A stretch of 64,000 bases of DNA from positions 62,001 through 126,000 of the forward strand of contig NZ_BMZD01000003.1 in assembly GCF_014652615.1 (NCBI RefSeq). The letters run 5' to 3'. Positions 31,516 to 39,980 of this stretch are shown in pieces. How positions within the stretch are numbered: the stretch's first letter is position 1; each line of letters starts with the position of its first letter. The stretch comes from Novosphingobium arvoryzae. Lineage in GTDB: Bacteria > Pseudomonadota > Alphaproteobacteria > Sphingomonadales > Sphingomonadaceae. The notes under the pieces are model-generated. The model was not told the DNA's origin. It saw only the letters and a program-made list of their open reading frames with translations, and did not search any database. Both the position numbers and the translations under genes were made by a program.

Positions 31516-32286
31516 ATGACTGTAACGCGCGTCCTTCCGCTCACCGGTATCCACAACTTCCGCGATTACGGGCTCTACCCGGTCGCGGGCGGCGGACGGG
31601 TGCGCCCCGGCTTGCTGTGGCGCTCTGCCCAGCATGGCGATGCCACCGATGCGGACCTGTCCGTGGTCAGGGATCTGGGGATCGGCACGGTGGTGGACCT
31701 GCGCGGCAACAGCGAGCGCGATGCCAAGCCCTGTCGCCGCTACCCCGGCTTTGCCGCCGAAGTGCTGTTCCACGATGGCGAGACGGCGGGGCTGCACGTG
31801 CAGGCCGCCGCCAGCAATCCATCCGCCGCCGAAGCCCGCGCCGCGATGCAGCGCCTGTATGAAGGGATCGCCTTCCGCCCCACGCTGGTGCCGATGATCC
31901 AGCGCTATTTCGCGGCCTTGCAGGATCGGGATGGGGCGAGCCTGGTCCACTGCGTCGCGGGCAAGGATCGCACCGGGTTTGCCGTGGCGCTGCTGCACCA
32001 CGTGCTGGGCGTGCACCCGGACGACATCATGGCCGATTACCTGCTGACCAACGTTGCGGGCAACATCGACCAGCGGATTGCCACCGGGGCAGAGCAGATC
32101 CGCGCGAAATATGGCGCGATCGATGAGGACACGATCCGCACGCTGATGGGGGTGGAGCCGGAATACCTCGAAGCCGCGTTCGCCGCGATCCGCGACGCGC
32201 ACGGCACCATGGACGCCTATTTGGCCGACGTGATCGGCCTGGATGACGCCGCGCAGGACAAGCTGCGCGCGCGGTTCATCGCGTAA
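31516..32286 (+). CDS. Tyrosine-protein phosphatase (PTP superfamily)
   Basis: This 256-residue protein has the active-site loop HCVAGKDRTG (nucleophile C146, R152), which matches the CX5R motif of the tyrosine/lipid phosphatase family. The N-terminal NFRDYGLYPVAGGGRVRPGLLWRSA block is typical of the MptpB-like subgroup, which acts on phosphotyrosine, phosphoserine and phosphoinositides. No signal peptide is seen, so it is probably cytoplasmic. The ATG at 31516 gives MTVTRVLPLTGIHNFRDYG; the earlier TTG in frame is not needed. It is convergent with the alpha/beta hydrolase gene, 6 bases away. Confidence 0.88.
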   Translation: MTVTRVLPLTGIHNFRDYGLYPVAGGGRVRPGLLWRSAQHGDATDADLSVVRDLGIGTVVDLRGNSERDAKPCRRYPGFAAEVLFHDGETAGLHVQAAASNPSAAEARAAMQRLYEGIAFRPTLVPMIQRYFAALQDRDGASLVHCVAGKDRTGFAVALLHHVLGVHPDDIMADYLLTNVAGNIDQRIATGAEQIRAKYGAIDEDTIRTLMGVEPEYLEAAFAAIRDAHGTMDAYLADVIGLDDAAQDKLRARFIA

Positions 32287-32292
32287 GGATCC

Positions 32293-33165
32293 TTACAGGA
32301 ACGCGCGGATTTCCGCCATGAACCGGTCAAACTGGTCATGGTGCAGCCAGTGGCCCGCGTTCTCGAACTCGATCACGCGCGGGTTGTTGGTAAAGGTCTG
32401 CAACCGGCCATCGCGCTCCGGGTTGGAAGCCCAGCTGTCCGCGCCATAGAGCAGCAGCATCGGGCAGGTAATCGCCCGCCACAGCTCGTCCGTGCGCTCT
32501 TGCGGCACATCCTCGAACGGCCAGTTGTTGAGGTAGGGGTCGAACTTCCAGCTGAAGGTGCCGTCCTCGTTCCGGCTGGCGCCGTGGATCGTCAGGTGGC
32601 GGGCCTGTTCATCGGTAAGGAACGCGTTTTCCTCTTTCATGCGGGCATAGGCCGCCTCGATGCTGGGATACTTGCGCGGCACGCGGCCAGCCGCCTTGCG
32701 GCGGTTTTCGATCCATTCGCGGAACCGGTTGGCATAGCCTTCCGCCTCGCGCTCGGCCCGGCGGGCGGGGGAGGGGCCAAGCCCTTCGATGTTGACGAAC
32801 TTGCGGACCTTTTCCGGATACAGCCCGACGAACCGGGTGGAGATGTTGCCACCCAGCGAATGCGCGACGATCGTTACCTGATCGTGGCCCAGTGTGTGGA
32901 CCAGCTGCGCGAAGTCATAGACGAACGCGGGCATTTCATAGTTGCCGTCCGGCGCCCAGGCACTGTCGCCATGGCCGCGCAGGTCTGGCGCGATCACGTG
33001 CCAGTCTTTCGCCAGCTCCTGCGCCACCCAGTCCCAGCTGCGGCAATGGTCGCGTCCACCGTGCTGCAGGATCAGCGGCGGGGCATCGGGGTTGCCCCAA
33101 TCGACGTAGTGGAGCCGCAGGCGCTGCGAAATGAAGCTGTTCGATGTGGGTCCGTGTGCTTGCAT
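32293..33165 (-). CDS. Alpha/beta hydrolase
   Basis: This 290-residue protein has a full alpha/beta-hydrolase fold: oxyanion-hole block LQHGGRDHCRSWD near 34-46, nucleophile in AHSLGG near 100-106, Asp in LLYGADSW near 240 and His in AGHWLHHD near 270. A cap domain of about 60 residues (about 130-200) lies after the nucleophile. The GGRDHC stretch resembles the epoxide-hydrolase/dehalogenase/esterase branch, but the substrate cannot be named. Its start is 118 bases from the divergent trxB. No signal peptide is seen. Confidence 0.88.
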   Translation of the reverse strand: MQAHGPTSNSFISQRLRLHYVDWGNPDAPPLILQHGGRDHCRSWDWVAQELAKDWHVIAPDLRGHGDSAWAPDGNYEMPAFVYDFAQLVHTLGHDQVTIVAHSLGGNISTRFVGLYPEKVRKFVNIEGLGPSPARRAEREAEGYANRFREWIENRRKAAGRVPRKYPSIEAAYARMKEENAFLTDEQARHLTIHGASRNEDGTFSWKFDPYLNNWPFEDVPQERTDELWRAITCPMLLLYGADSWASNPERDGRLQTFTNNPRVIEFENAGHWLHHDQFDRFMAEIRAFL

Positions 33166-33283
33166 GACATGGCTTTGCTACCATCGAGGCCCCTCGTCAA
33201 CTTGTGGGCAACCCCGGCCAAACCGTTTGCAACTGCGGCCCCGCGTTCCTAGATGCCCCGGCAGTTTCTGGCAGGATATGGCA

Positions 33284-34234
33284 ATGACCACGCATACCAC
33301 GCGCATGTTGATCATCGGTTCGGGCCCGGCGGGCCTTTCGGCAGCGATCTATGGCGCGCGCGCCGGGATGCGGCCGATCGTGGTGCAGGGGCTTCAGCCC
33401 GGCGGTCAGCTGACCATCACCACCGACGTGGAAAACTATCCCGGTTTCCGCGACGTGATCCAGGGCCCGTGGCTGATGCAGGAAATGCAGGCCCAGGCCG
33501 AACATGTCGGCACGCGGATGCTGTGGGACACCATCACCGAGGTCGATTTCAGCGGCCCGCCGTTCCGCGCCATCGGGGATTCGGGCGATATCTATGAGGG
33601 CGAAACGCTGGTGATTGCCACCGGCGCGCAGGCCCGCTGGCTGGGCGCGCCGGGCGAACAGGAACTGTCGGGCAAGGGCGTTTCGGCCTGCGCCACGTGT
33701 GACGGGTTCTTCTATCGCGGCAAGAAGGTCGTCGTGATCGGCGGTGGCAACACCGCGGTCGAGGAAGCGCTCTACCTCACCAACCATTCGCAGGACGTGA
33801 CCCTGATCCATCGCCGCGATTCGCTGCGCGCGGAAAAGATCCTGCAGGACCGTCTGCTGGCGCATCCCAACATCAAGGTGCTGTGGAACAAGGCGGTCGA
33901 ACGCTTTGTCGGCGAAGGCACCGGCCTGACCGGCGTGGAACTGAAGGACACCGTTACCGGCGAAACGATGATCGAGCCGACCGACGGTGCGTTCGTCGCA
34001 ATTGGCCACGCCCCCGCGACCGAGCTGTTCAAGGGCAAGCTGGAACTCGACGCGGGCGGCTATATTGTCGTCCAGCCCGGCACCCCCAAGACGGCGATCC
34101 CCGGCGTGTTCGCGTGCGGGGACGTGATGGACCACACCTATCGCCAGGCCGTGACGGCCGCCGGCACCGGCTGCATGGCGGCGCTGGATGCGGAACGGTT
34201 CCTCGCCGAGCGGGAATTCCTCGCCGCGCGCTAG
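33284..34234 (+). CDS. trxB: Thioredoxin-disulfide reductase
   Basis: This 316-residue NADPH- and FAD-dependent enzyme reduces thioredoxin. FAD binding is shown by LIIGSGPAGLSAAIYGARAG near 9-28, the redox pair is C136/C139 (ACATCDG), NADPH binding is at VIGGGNTAVEEALYL, and the last FAD block is FACGDVMDHTYRQAVTAAGTG. The ATG giving MTTHTTRM is chosen because GCAGGA lies 7 bases before it; an ATG six bases earlier is in the same frame. It ends in a 4-base convergent overlap with the XrtA hydrolase gene and is not itself part of that system. Confidence 0.96.
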   Translation: MTTHTTRMLIIGSGPAGLSAAIYGARAGMRPIVVQGLQPGGQLTITTDVENYPGFRDVIQGPWLMQEMQAQAEHVGTRMLWDTITEVDFSGPPFRAIGDSGDIYEGETLVIATGAQARWLGAPGEQELSGKGVSACATCDGFFYRGKKVVVIGGGNTAVEEALYLTNHSQDVTLIHRRDSLRAEKILQDRLLAHPNIKVLWNKAVERFVGEGTGLTGVELKDTVTGETMIEPTDGAFVAIGHAPATELFKGKLELDAGGYIVVQPGTPKTAIPGVFACGDVMDHTYRQAVTAAGTGCMAALDAERFLAEREFLAAR

Positions 34235-35040
34235 GCGCGCAGGGCTGCCAGCAACTGCCCCTGCAGCCAGATCCGGGCCTGAGGCTCCACAAAGCTGTGG
34301 GTCGCATCCGGGCACGTGCGCAGGCGCGGGTCGGTCTTGTCCCAGTTGGCGCGGAAGGCTTGCGCGGTGCGGTCGCGCTCTGCCAGCAGGATCGTGACCG
34401 GGCCGGGAAACGCGGCCATTCCCTCCGCCATCTCCCGGGCGAGTGAGGTGGGGGCGGCATCGGCCTTCGCGGCCTGCGCCAGACTGCCCGCCAGTTGCCC
34501 GACCGCGACCTTGCCGGTCAGCAGCCGCCACACGGCGCGCGGGTCGGTCAGTCGCTTCAGGTAGTGGCGGCGCAGCACCGAAGGCGGCATCGGCGTGGGC
34601 TCGGGCGTGCTTGGCGCATCCTCGGTGGCTGGCGTTTCCGGCTCGAACGTCCAGGGGTTGGCCAGCACCAGCGCATCCGCGCCTCCGCCGCCCGCCAGCA
34701 TCAGCGCGCTCGCCCCGTCGCAATTGCCGAAGGCCACCACCCGCTTCAGCGTCGGCACGTGAGACCGAAACGCCCGAAGCGCGGCCGCGATGTCATCGGC
34801 GCTGCCGGCAAACCCGGTGTTCTGCCCCTCGCTGTCCCCCACGCCGCGCCGGTCGAACCGCAGCACGGGAAAGCCCGCCGCCGCGATCCGCTCGGCCAGC
34901 AGGGCCTGGCTTTGCCAGGGGCCAGAGCGCACCTCGTTGCCACCGCTGACGATCAGCAACCCGGTCGTCGCCGGGGCCAGATCGACTGTCCCGGCCAGCA
35001 TAGTGCCCTTGCAGCTGAAGGTGAAATGCCGCCGGGTCAT
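34231..35040 (-). CDS. Hydrolase 1, exosortase A system-associated
   Basis: This 269-residue alpha/beta-hydrolase-like protein belongs to the group found only beside exosortase A loci. It shows LRFDRRGVGDSEG near 60-72, the nucleophile-elbow region FGNCDGASALML near 104-115 (Cys where Ser is usual), LLAERDRTAQAF near 220 and DATHSFVEP near 245-253, the His position. The elbow GNCDG points to a cysteine nucleophile. A thioesterase or acyltransferase role with the neighbouring carrier protein and acyl ligase fits, but is inference. It is last in a minus-strand run GNAT-ACP-hydrolase2-hydrolase1, coupled by ATGA. Confidence 0.82.
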   Translation of the reverse strand: MTRRHFTFSCKGTMLAGTVDLAPATTGLLIVSGGNEVRSGPWQSQALLAERIAAAGFPVLRFDRRGVGDSEGQNTGFAGSADDIAAALRAFRSHVPTLKRVVAFGNCDGASALMLAGGGGADALVLANPWTFEPETPATEDAPSTPEPTPMPPSVLRRHYLKRLTDPRAVWRLLTGKVAVGQLAGSLAQAAKADAAPTSLAREMAEGMAAFPGPVTILLAERDRTAQAFRANWDKTDPRLRTCPDATHSFVEPQARIWLQGQLLAALRA

Positions 35041-35717
35041 GCGTTCAAACTCATCGCAATCACGGCGGCGAGCGCATCGGCTTGCCCCGCATCCTCATCC
35101 GGCTCGGCCCGCAGCCACAGCGGGCTGCCGCCCAGCAGGTCCTGATCGATCACTTGCACATTGCTGCGCGGAGTGGGGGCGAGTGCGGACAATTCGCGCA
35201 CCATCGCGGCGGATAGCGGATAGCCGGCCAGTTCGATCCCGCGTTCGTTGGCCTCTGCCAGCAGCGCCTCAGCGGTTTCCTCGCGCCCCGCTTCGCGCGC
35301 GGCGATTACGCGGGCGCGCAGCAGCGTGCGCAGCAGGCTGGCGCCCTTGACCGCACCATAATGCCAGCCGGGCAAGTCCTCGGGCCACAGCAGCCCGCCG
35401 CCACGAATGGCCAGCACATGGGTTGCGCCGAACGCGCTGGCAGCGGCCGCGGTGGCGCTGTGCCAGTCTGACGGTGCGACGCTGGCCAGATCGACTGTGC
35501 TTTCGTTGGTGCCGGGCAGGTCGGGCAGGAAGCAATCGAACCCCGCGCCGTCCAGCCGCCGCATCACTTCCACGCTGAACCGGCGCATCCGGTTGCCCTC
35601 GTCCAGCAGCGCGGGGATCAGCAGGATCCGCCGCATCCGACCGGAATCGAATGCAAGCGCGTATTCGGTGGAACTGCCGCAATGCGGCAGCGGGCAGGGA
35701 TAACTGGCTGCCTTCAC
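35037..35717 (-). CDS. Alpha/beta-hydrolase-like protein (hydrolase 2 position), exosortase A locus
   Basis: This 226-residue protein has the early strands of an alpha/beta hydrolase (LLIPALLDEGNRMRRF and FLPDLPGTNES near 32-72). At the nucleophile position it reads AIRGGGLL instead of GxSxG, and no clear catalytic His follows. It may be a non-catalytic or changed member of the group called hydrolase 2 in XrtA loci; that name rests mainly on position. The start is ATGA-coupled to the acyl carrier protein gene and the stop to hydrolase 1, so all three are made together. Confidence 0.6.
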   Translation of the reverse strand: MKAASYPCPLPHCGSSTEYALAFDSGRMRRILLIPALLDEGNRMRRFSVEVMRRLDGAGFDCFLPDLPGTNESTVDLASVAPSDWHSATAAAASAFGATHVLAIRGGGLLWPEDLPGWHYGAVKGASLLRTLLRARVIAAREAGREETAEALLAEANERGIELAGYPLSAAMVRELSALAPTPRSNVQVIDQDLLGGSPLWLRAEPDEDAGQADALAAVIAMSLNA

Positions 35718-35974
35718 CCGGCGCGCTTCGCCTCGGCAAAGGTGAGCAGCGCGCCATAGCTTTCCAGCAACTCGCCGTCGATTTCATCGTCTTCGATCAC
35801 GATTTCGAGACGGTCCTCCATCTCGGTCAGCAGGCCGGCAACAGCCATCGAATCGAGTTCGGGCAGATGGCCGAACAGACCGGTATCGGCGTCGAACGAA
35901 TCCGCCTGTCCGGGCTTGAGGCCCAGCACGTCGGTCAGGATCTTGCGCAGCAGGGTATCGGTTTCGGAACGCAT
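35714..35974 (-). CDS. Acyl carrier protein, exosortase A locus
   Basis: This 86-residue protein is a carrier protein: helix 1 ETDTLLRKILTDVLG, then FGHLPELDSMAVAGLLTEME, in which S42 (LDSM) is the phosphopantetheine attachment serine, then an acidic helix and EDDEIDGELLESYGALL. It differs from the fatty-acid AcpP, which has DSLD, and matches the small dedicated carriers found with exosortase A genes. The acyl-CoA ligase encoded on the other strand probably loads it, and a hydrolase may unload it. It is coupled by ATGA to the hydrolase 2 gene. Confidence 0.88.
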   Translation of the reverse strand: MRSETDTLLRKILTDVLGLKPGQADSFDADTGLFGHLPELDSMAVAGLLTEMEDRLEIVIEDDEIDGELLESYGALLTFAEAKRAG

Positions 35975-36006
35975 CGTGTCCTCTGGTCAAATAGACGGGT
36001 TCGGCC

Positions 36007-37035
36007 CTACCCGCGCGAAGGGCGGGGGGCAAGCTTGCGCAGGCAATGCCGCGCGATGATCGGCCAGTTTCCCGGCCAGAGCGGGCGAACGGCCTCCAGC
36101 CGGAAGCGCGGACGAACCTCTTCCATCCAGTCGCGCTTGTAGCCATCGTTGCCGGTCCCGAAGTCGACGAGGTCCACGCCATCGCGGTCGATCACGTGCT
36201 CGAACAGCGCGGCGCTGAGCGTGGTGCCGGGGGAGAGGGGTTTTGATTCCTCGGTATGGGCCAGCTTGTGGATGAAGGCCGTGCCATGCTCCACGGTCCA
36301 GAACTGTGCGGCAACCGGCACGCCGTCTGCCCGCGCGATGCCCAGCCGTAGCCGGCCCGCCGCGCCTTCTTCCTGCGCAAAACGGCGCAGGAAGGCCGGG
36401 TTGCCCTCTTCGGGCTTCCAGCTGCTTGCGTAGATGGCTTCATACGCCGCCCAGCTTTCGGGATTGAAAGTGGTCTCAATGGTGACGGCCACTTTCGCGG
36501 CCTTGCGCTTCAGCGTGGTGCGCAACTGGCCGGGGCGGGTGGCGAGGTATTCGGCGTAGCGGCGCCCGCGCACGTGCAGCACGTGGTTGACGTCGCACGG
36601 TTCGATGAACACCAGCCACCCGGCGCGGCGGAATGACGCCGCCAGTTCGGCGGTTTCGCCCTGCTCATCGGGCAGCGGGGAGAGGGTGATGTGGGGCGCC
36701 TGTCCGGCGAGATCGGCGGCAAGCTCGCTCAGCAGTGCCACACGGTCCGCCCCCGGCGAAACGATCGGCGCGACACGGAACGAATACCAGTTCGCCAGCG
36801 CCTCCATCCGGCGCTTCACGCGGTAGAACGCCAGGGCGGCGCGCTCGTTCCCGTCGCGGGCAACCGCGATCACCGGAAAGTAACCGCATTCCTCCACCAG
36901 ACCGCGCCACCAGTCCAGCCGGTCGAACGGCGCTGCGGCCGCAGGTGCGCAAAGCAGCGCGGCGAGGTGCGCGTCTTCTTGCACTTCCTTAAGATCATCG
37001 TGATAGTCGACGGCAACCAAACGCGAATTTCCCAC
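36007..37035 (-). CDS. GNAT-fold acyltransferase (FemAB/BioF2-like), exosortase A locus
   Basis: This 342-residue protein has the double GNAT fold of the BioF2/CelD-like acetyltransferase group. The C-terminal half shows YEAIYASSWKPEEGNPAFLRRF and AQFWTVEHGTAFIHKLAHTEESKPLSPGT, followed by VDLVDFGTGNDGYKRDWM, which are hallmarks of that fold. It starts at GTG with no clear ribosome binding site. The divergent acyl-CoA ligase begins only 20 bases away, so promoters of the two units must overlap the genes. It probably transfers an acyl or aminoacyl group within the XrtA polysaccharide or lipid; the donor could be the adjacent carrier protein (inference). Confidence 0.78.
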   Translation of the reverse strand: MGNSRLVAVDYHDDLKEVQEDAHLAALLCAPAAAAPFDRLDWWRGLVEECGYFPVIAVARDGNERAALAFYRVKRRMEALANWYSFRVAPIVSPGADRVALLSELAADLAGQAPHITLSPLPDEQGETAELAASFRRAGWLVFIEPCDVNHVLHVRGRRYAEYLATRPGQLRTTLKRKAAKVAVTIETTFNPESWAAYEAIYASSWKPEEGNPAFLRRFAQEEGAAGRLRLGIARADGVPVAAQFWTVEHGTAFIHKLAHTEESKPLSPGTTLSAALFEHVIDRDGVDLVDFGTGNDGYKRDWMEEVRPRFRLEAVRPLWPGNWPIIARHCLRKLAPRPSRG

Positions 37036-37055
37036 CCCTGGAGTAAGCCCAACCC

Positions 37056-38573
37056 GTGCGTGCAGAGCCTGAAACCGCGATCCGGCCGCTTGACCATCTG
37101 GCCCTGACCGGGGCGGATGAAGCCCCCGCGCTCGTGCTGCGCGAAGGCACTCTTAACTACAAGGACTTAAGGGATCGTGTCGGTCGGCTGGCGGGCTGGC
37201 TGGCGGCGCAGGTGCCGGCGCCGGGCGCTCGCGTCGCGACCTGGGCGGCGAAAGGCGCGCTCACCTGCCTGATGCCGCTGGCGGCGGCGCGTGCCGGGCT
37301 GGTCCACGTCCCGATCAACCCCCTGCTCAAGCGCGCGCAAGTGGCGCATATCCTGGCGGATAGCGGCGCGGCGCTGCTGATCGGCACGCCCGCGCGGCTG
37401 GCCACGCTGGAGCCGGGCGACGCACCGTGTCTGGCGGTGGCCGAAGCAGATGCCATGACGGCGGCGCTGGGTGCCGATCCCCTGCCGCCCTCCGCAGCCG
37501 ATCCGCAGGAACTGGCCGCGATTCTCTACACCAGCGGCTCCACCGGGCGGCCCAAGGGCGTGATGCTTAGCCATGCGAACATGTGGCTGGGGGCGGAAAG
37601 CGTCGCCAGCTATCTGGAGCTGGGGCCTGATGACCGCGCGCTGGCGGTGCTGCCGCTGTCGTTCGATTACGGCCAGAACCAGTTGCTGTCGCACTGGTTT
37701 GCGGGGGGCAGCGCCGTGCCGCTGGACTACCTGACCCCGCGTGACGTCGTGAAGGCGATTGAGCGGCACGATGTGACTACGCTTGCCGCCGTGCCGCCGT
37801 TGTGGGTGCAACTGACCGAGCTCGACTGGCCCGCCGAAACCGCCGCGAAACTGCGCCGCCTGACCAACAGCGGCGGAGCCTTGACGCCGGATCTGGTGGG
37901 GCGCCTGCGCGCCCTGTTCCCGGATGCCAGGCTGTTCGCGATGTACGGGTTGACCGAGGCGTTTCGTTCCACCTTCCTCGATCCCGCGCTGATCGACACC
38001 CATCCGACCTCGATGGGCAAGGCCATTCCCCACGCCGAAATTCTCGTGGTGGCCGATAATGGCGAAATCGCCGCGGATAACGAGGAGGGCGAACTGGTCC
38101 ATTGCGGGCCGCTTGTCGCCCACGGGTATTGGCAGGACCCGGAGCGCACCGCCGAACGCTACAAGCCCGCGCCCGCCGCCTCGCGCTATGGCGGCATGGC
38201 GGTGTGGTCGGGCGACCGGGTGCGGCGCGATGCGGACGGGCTGCTCTATTTCGTCGGGCGGCGCGATGCGATGATCAAGAGCGCGGGGAACCGGATCAGC
38301 CCGGCCGAGATCGAGGAAGCCGCGCTGGCCAGCGGCCTCGTCGCCGAAGCGGTCGCGCTGGGCATCCCCGATGTGCGGCTGGGGCAGGCGGTGCATCTGG
38401 TCGTGCGCGCGGCCCCTACAGCTTCAGATGCAGTGGAAGCATTGCCGCGTATCCTTATGCAGGAATTGCCAAACTTTATGCAGCCGAAACAGATTCACTG
38501 GCGCGATGCGATGCCGATCTCGCCCAATGGCAAGATCGACCGGACCGGCCTCTACGCGGAGTTGACGGCATGA
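37056..38573 (+). CDS. Acyl-CoA ligase (AMP-forming), exosortase A system-associated
   Basis: This 505-residue adenylate-forming enzyme activates a carboxylic acid as an acyl-adenylate and transfers it to CoA or a carrier protein. The P-loop-like motif YTSGSTGRPKG is at 158-168. FAMYGLTEAFRSTFLDP near 300 is the A5-type block. TGDR is represented by WSGDRVRRD near 385, and the C-terminal lid has NGKID near 495. The start is GTG. It directly precedes the decarboxylase gene with an ATGA overlap. The pair with the nearby carrier protein is the recurring small-molecule module of exosortase A loci. Confidence 0.9.
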   Translation: MRAEPETAIRPLDHLALTGADEAPALVLREGTLNYKDLRDRVGRLAGWLAAQVPAPGARVATWAAKGALTCLMPLAAARAGLVHVPINPLLKRAQVAHILADSGAALLIGTPARLATLEPGDAPCLAVAEADAMTAALGADPLPPSAADPQELAAILYTSGSTGRPKGVMLSHANMWLGAESVASYLELGPDDRALAVLPLSFDYGQNQLLSHWFAGGSAVPLDYLTPRDVVKAIERHDVTTLAAVPPLWVQLTELDWPAETAAKLRRLTNSGGALTPDLVGRLRALFPDARLFAMYGLTEAFRSTFLDPALIDTHPTSMGKAIPHAEILVVADNGEIAADNEEGELVHCGPLVAHGYWQDPERTAERYKPAPAASRYGGMAVWSGDRVRRDADGLLYFVGRRDAMIKSAGNRISPAEIEEAALASGLVAEAVALGIPDVRLGQAVHLVVRAAPTASDAVEALPRILMQELPNFMQPKQIHWRDAMPISPNGKIDRTGLYAELTA

Positions 38574-39796
38574 AACCGCTTGGCCCGATTCCCCCCGGTT
38601 TTGCGGCGCTGGACGGCGAACTGGCGATTGCCGGGCGCAAGGCGTCCGAACTGGTGGCGCAGGCGGGATCGACTCCGCTGTTCGTATACAGCGCCGATCT
38701 GATCCGCGCCCGCGTAACGCAGCTGCGCGCGGCGATGCCGCAGCGGCTGGCGCTGAACTATGCGATGAAGGCCAACCCCTATCAGCCGATTCTTCGGTTG
38801 TTCAATGGCTTGATCGATGGGTTTGACATCGCTTCGGGGGGTGAACTGGCGATGCTGCAAGCCGCCGGGATCGATCCGGCGAAAGTCAGCTTTGCCGGTC
38901 CCGGCAAGCGCGATGCCGAGTTGGAAGCGGCGATTGCTGCCGGGGTGACGCTCAACCTGGAGTCCGAAGGTGAGGCAGCCCGCGCGCTGACCATCGCGGA
39001 GCGGTTGGGGATCACGCCCCAGCTGGCAATTCGGGTCAATCCCGATTTCGACCTCAAAGGGTCGGGCATGAAGATGGGTGGCGGGGCCAAGCCGTTTGGG
39101 GTGGATGCCGATCGGGTGCCCGCACTGTCCCGGCAGATCATCGCCAGCGGCGCGGTGTGGCGGGGCTTTCACATTTTCGCGGGCAGTCAGGCGCTAGATG
39201 CAGAGGCGATTGCCGATACCCAGCGCCAGACGCTGGAACTGGCCGCGCGATTGGCCGAGGCAAGCGGCGCGGCGCTGCCGCATTGCAATCTGGGCGGCGG
39301 GATCGGCATTCCCTATTTTCCCGGCGATGTCCCGGCCGACCTGCCCCGGATCGGCGCGGCGCTGGCGGAACGGTTCGAGCAGCTCCCCGACGTGCTGGCT
39401 GACACCCATTTCTGCATGGAAATGGGCCGGTTTCTGGTCGGCGAATCCGGGGTTTACCTGACCCGGATCGTCGATCGCAAAGTCAGCCACGGCGAGGTCT
39501 ATCTGGTCACCGACGGGGGCCTGCATCACCAGCTGGCCGCTTCGGGCAACTTCGGCACGGTGGTGCGCCGCAACTATCCGGTGGCCATCGCCTCGCGCTT
39601 TGACGCACCGGTGGAGGAGGAGGCCTCGGTCGTCGGGTGCTTGTGCACGCCGCTCGACCGGCTGGCCGACAAGGGCGGCTTCCCGCGCGCCGATGTGGGC
39701 GATCTGGTCGCGGTGTTCTGCGCCGGGGCCTACGGCGCCAGCGCCAGCCCGGCGATGTTCCTGGGGCAGGGTCCGGCGGCGGAAATGCTGGTTTAA
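38570..39796 (+). CDS. PLP-dependent decarboxylase, exosortase A system-associated
   Basis: This 408-residue enzyme has the alanine-racemase/ornithine-DAP decarboxylase fold. The PLP lysine is K67 in NYAMKANPYQPIL. HIFAGSQALD near 200, the glycine-rich phosphate loop NLGGGIGIPYF near 240, and the catalytic Cys in GCLCTPLDRLADKG near 355 are present. It resembles LysA but lacks the diaminopimelate context, and in exosortase A loci this paralogue is named by association only. It probably supplies a decarboxylated amine for the locus product. The stop of the ligase gene overlaps its ATG. Confidence 0.9.
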   Translation: MKPLGPIPPGFAALDGELAIAGRKASELVAQAGSTPLFVYSADLIRARVTQLRAAMPQRLALNYAMKANPYQPILRLFNGLIDGFDIASGGELAMLQAAGIDPAKVSFAGPGKRDAELEAAIAAGVTLNLESEGEAARALTIAERLGITPQLAIRVNPDFDLKGSGMKMGGGAKPFGVDADRVPALSRQIIASGAVWRGFHIFAGSQALDAEAIADTQRQTLELAARLAEASGAALPHCNLGGGIGIPYFPGDVPADLPRIGAALAERFEQLPDVLADTHFCMEMGRFLVGESGVYLTRIVDRKVSHGEVYLVTDGGLHHQLAASGNFGTVVRRNYPVAIASRFDAPVEEEASVVGCLCTPLDRLADKGGFPRADVGDLVAVFCAGAYGASASPAMFLGQGPAAEMLV

Positions 39797-39848
39797 CCCA
39801 TCGCTTGCCGCTCGTCCCGTTTCGAGACTGCGCCCAAGATTTCCGCTC

Positions 39849-39861
39849 GATTCCGGGAATC
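39849..39861. promoter_or_regulatory. Perfect 13-base palindrome upstream of the polysaccharide operon
   Basis: GATTCCGGGAATC is a perfect palindrome around one central base. It lies in the 184-base gap between the decarboxylase gene and the export lipoprotein gene, 120 bases before the latter. This gap is the natural promoter place for the ten-gene polysaccharide/exosortase run. No sigma-54 type promoter was found there. Confidence 0.35.
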
Positions 39862-39980
39862 TGCGATCAAGGCTAACGCAATATTCACCCTTTTTACCGA
39901 TAGCGGAGCCTGAATAGCCGGGCCTGCGTGCGGGATCGATGCCCTCAGCGGCGGCGCGGCGATGAATGAAGGACCGCCCG

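Noticed and set aside
38570..39796. Diaminopimelate decarboxylase LysA
   Set aside because: The fold and motifs are shared, but the gene is coupled to the exosortase-associated acyl ligase, where a dedicated paralogue is known.
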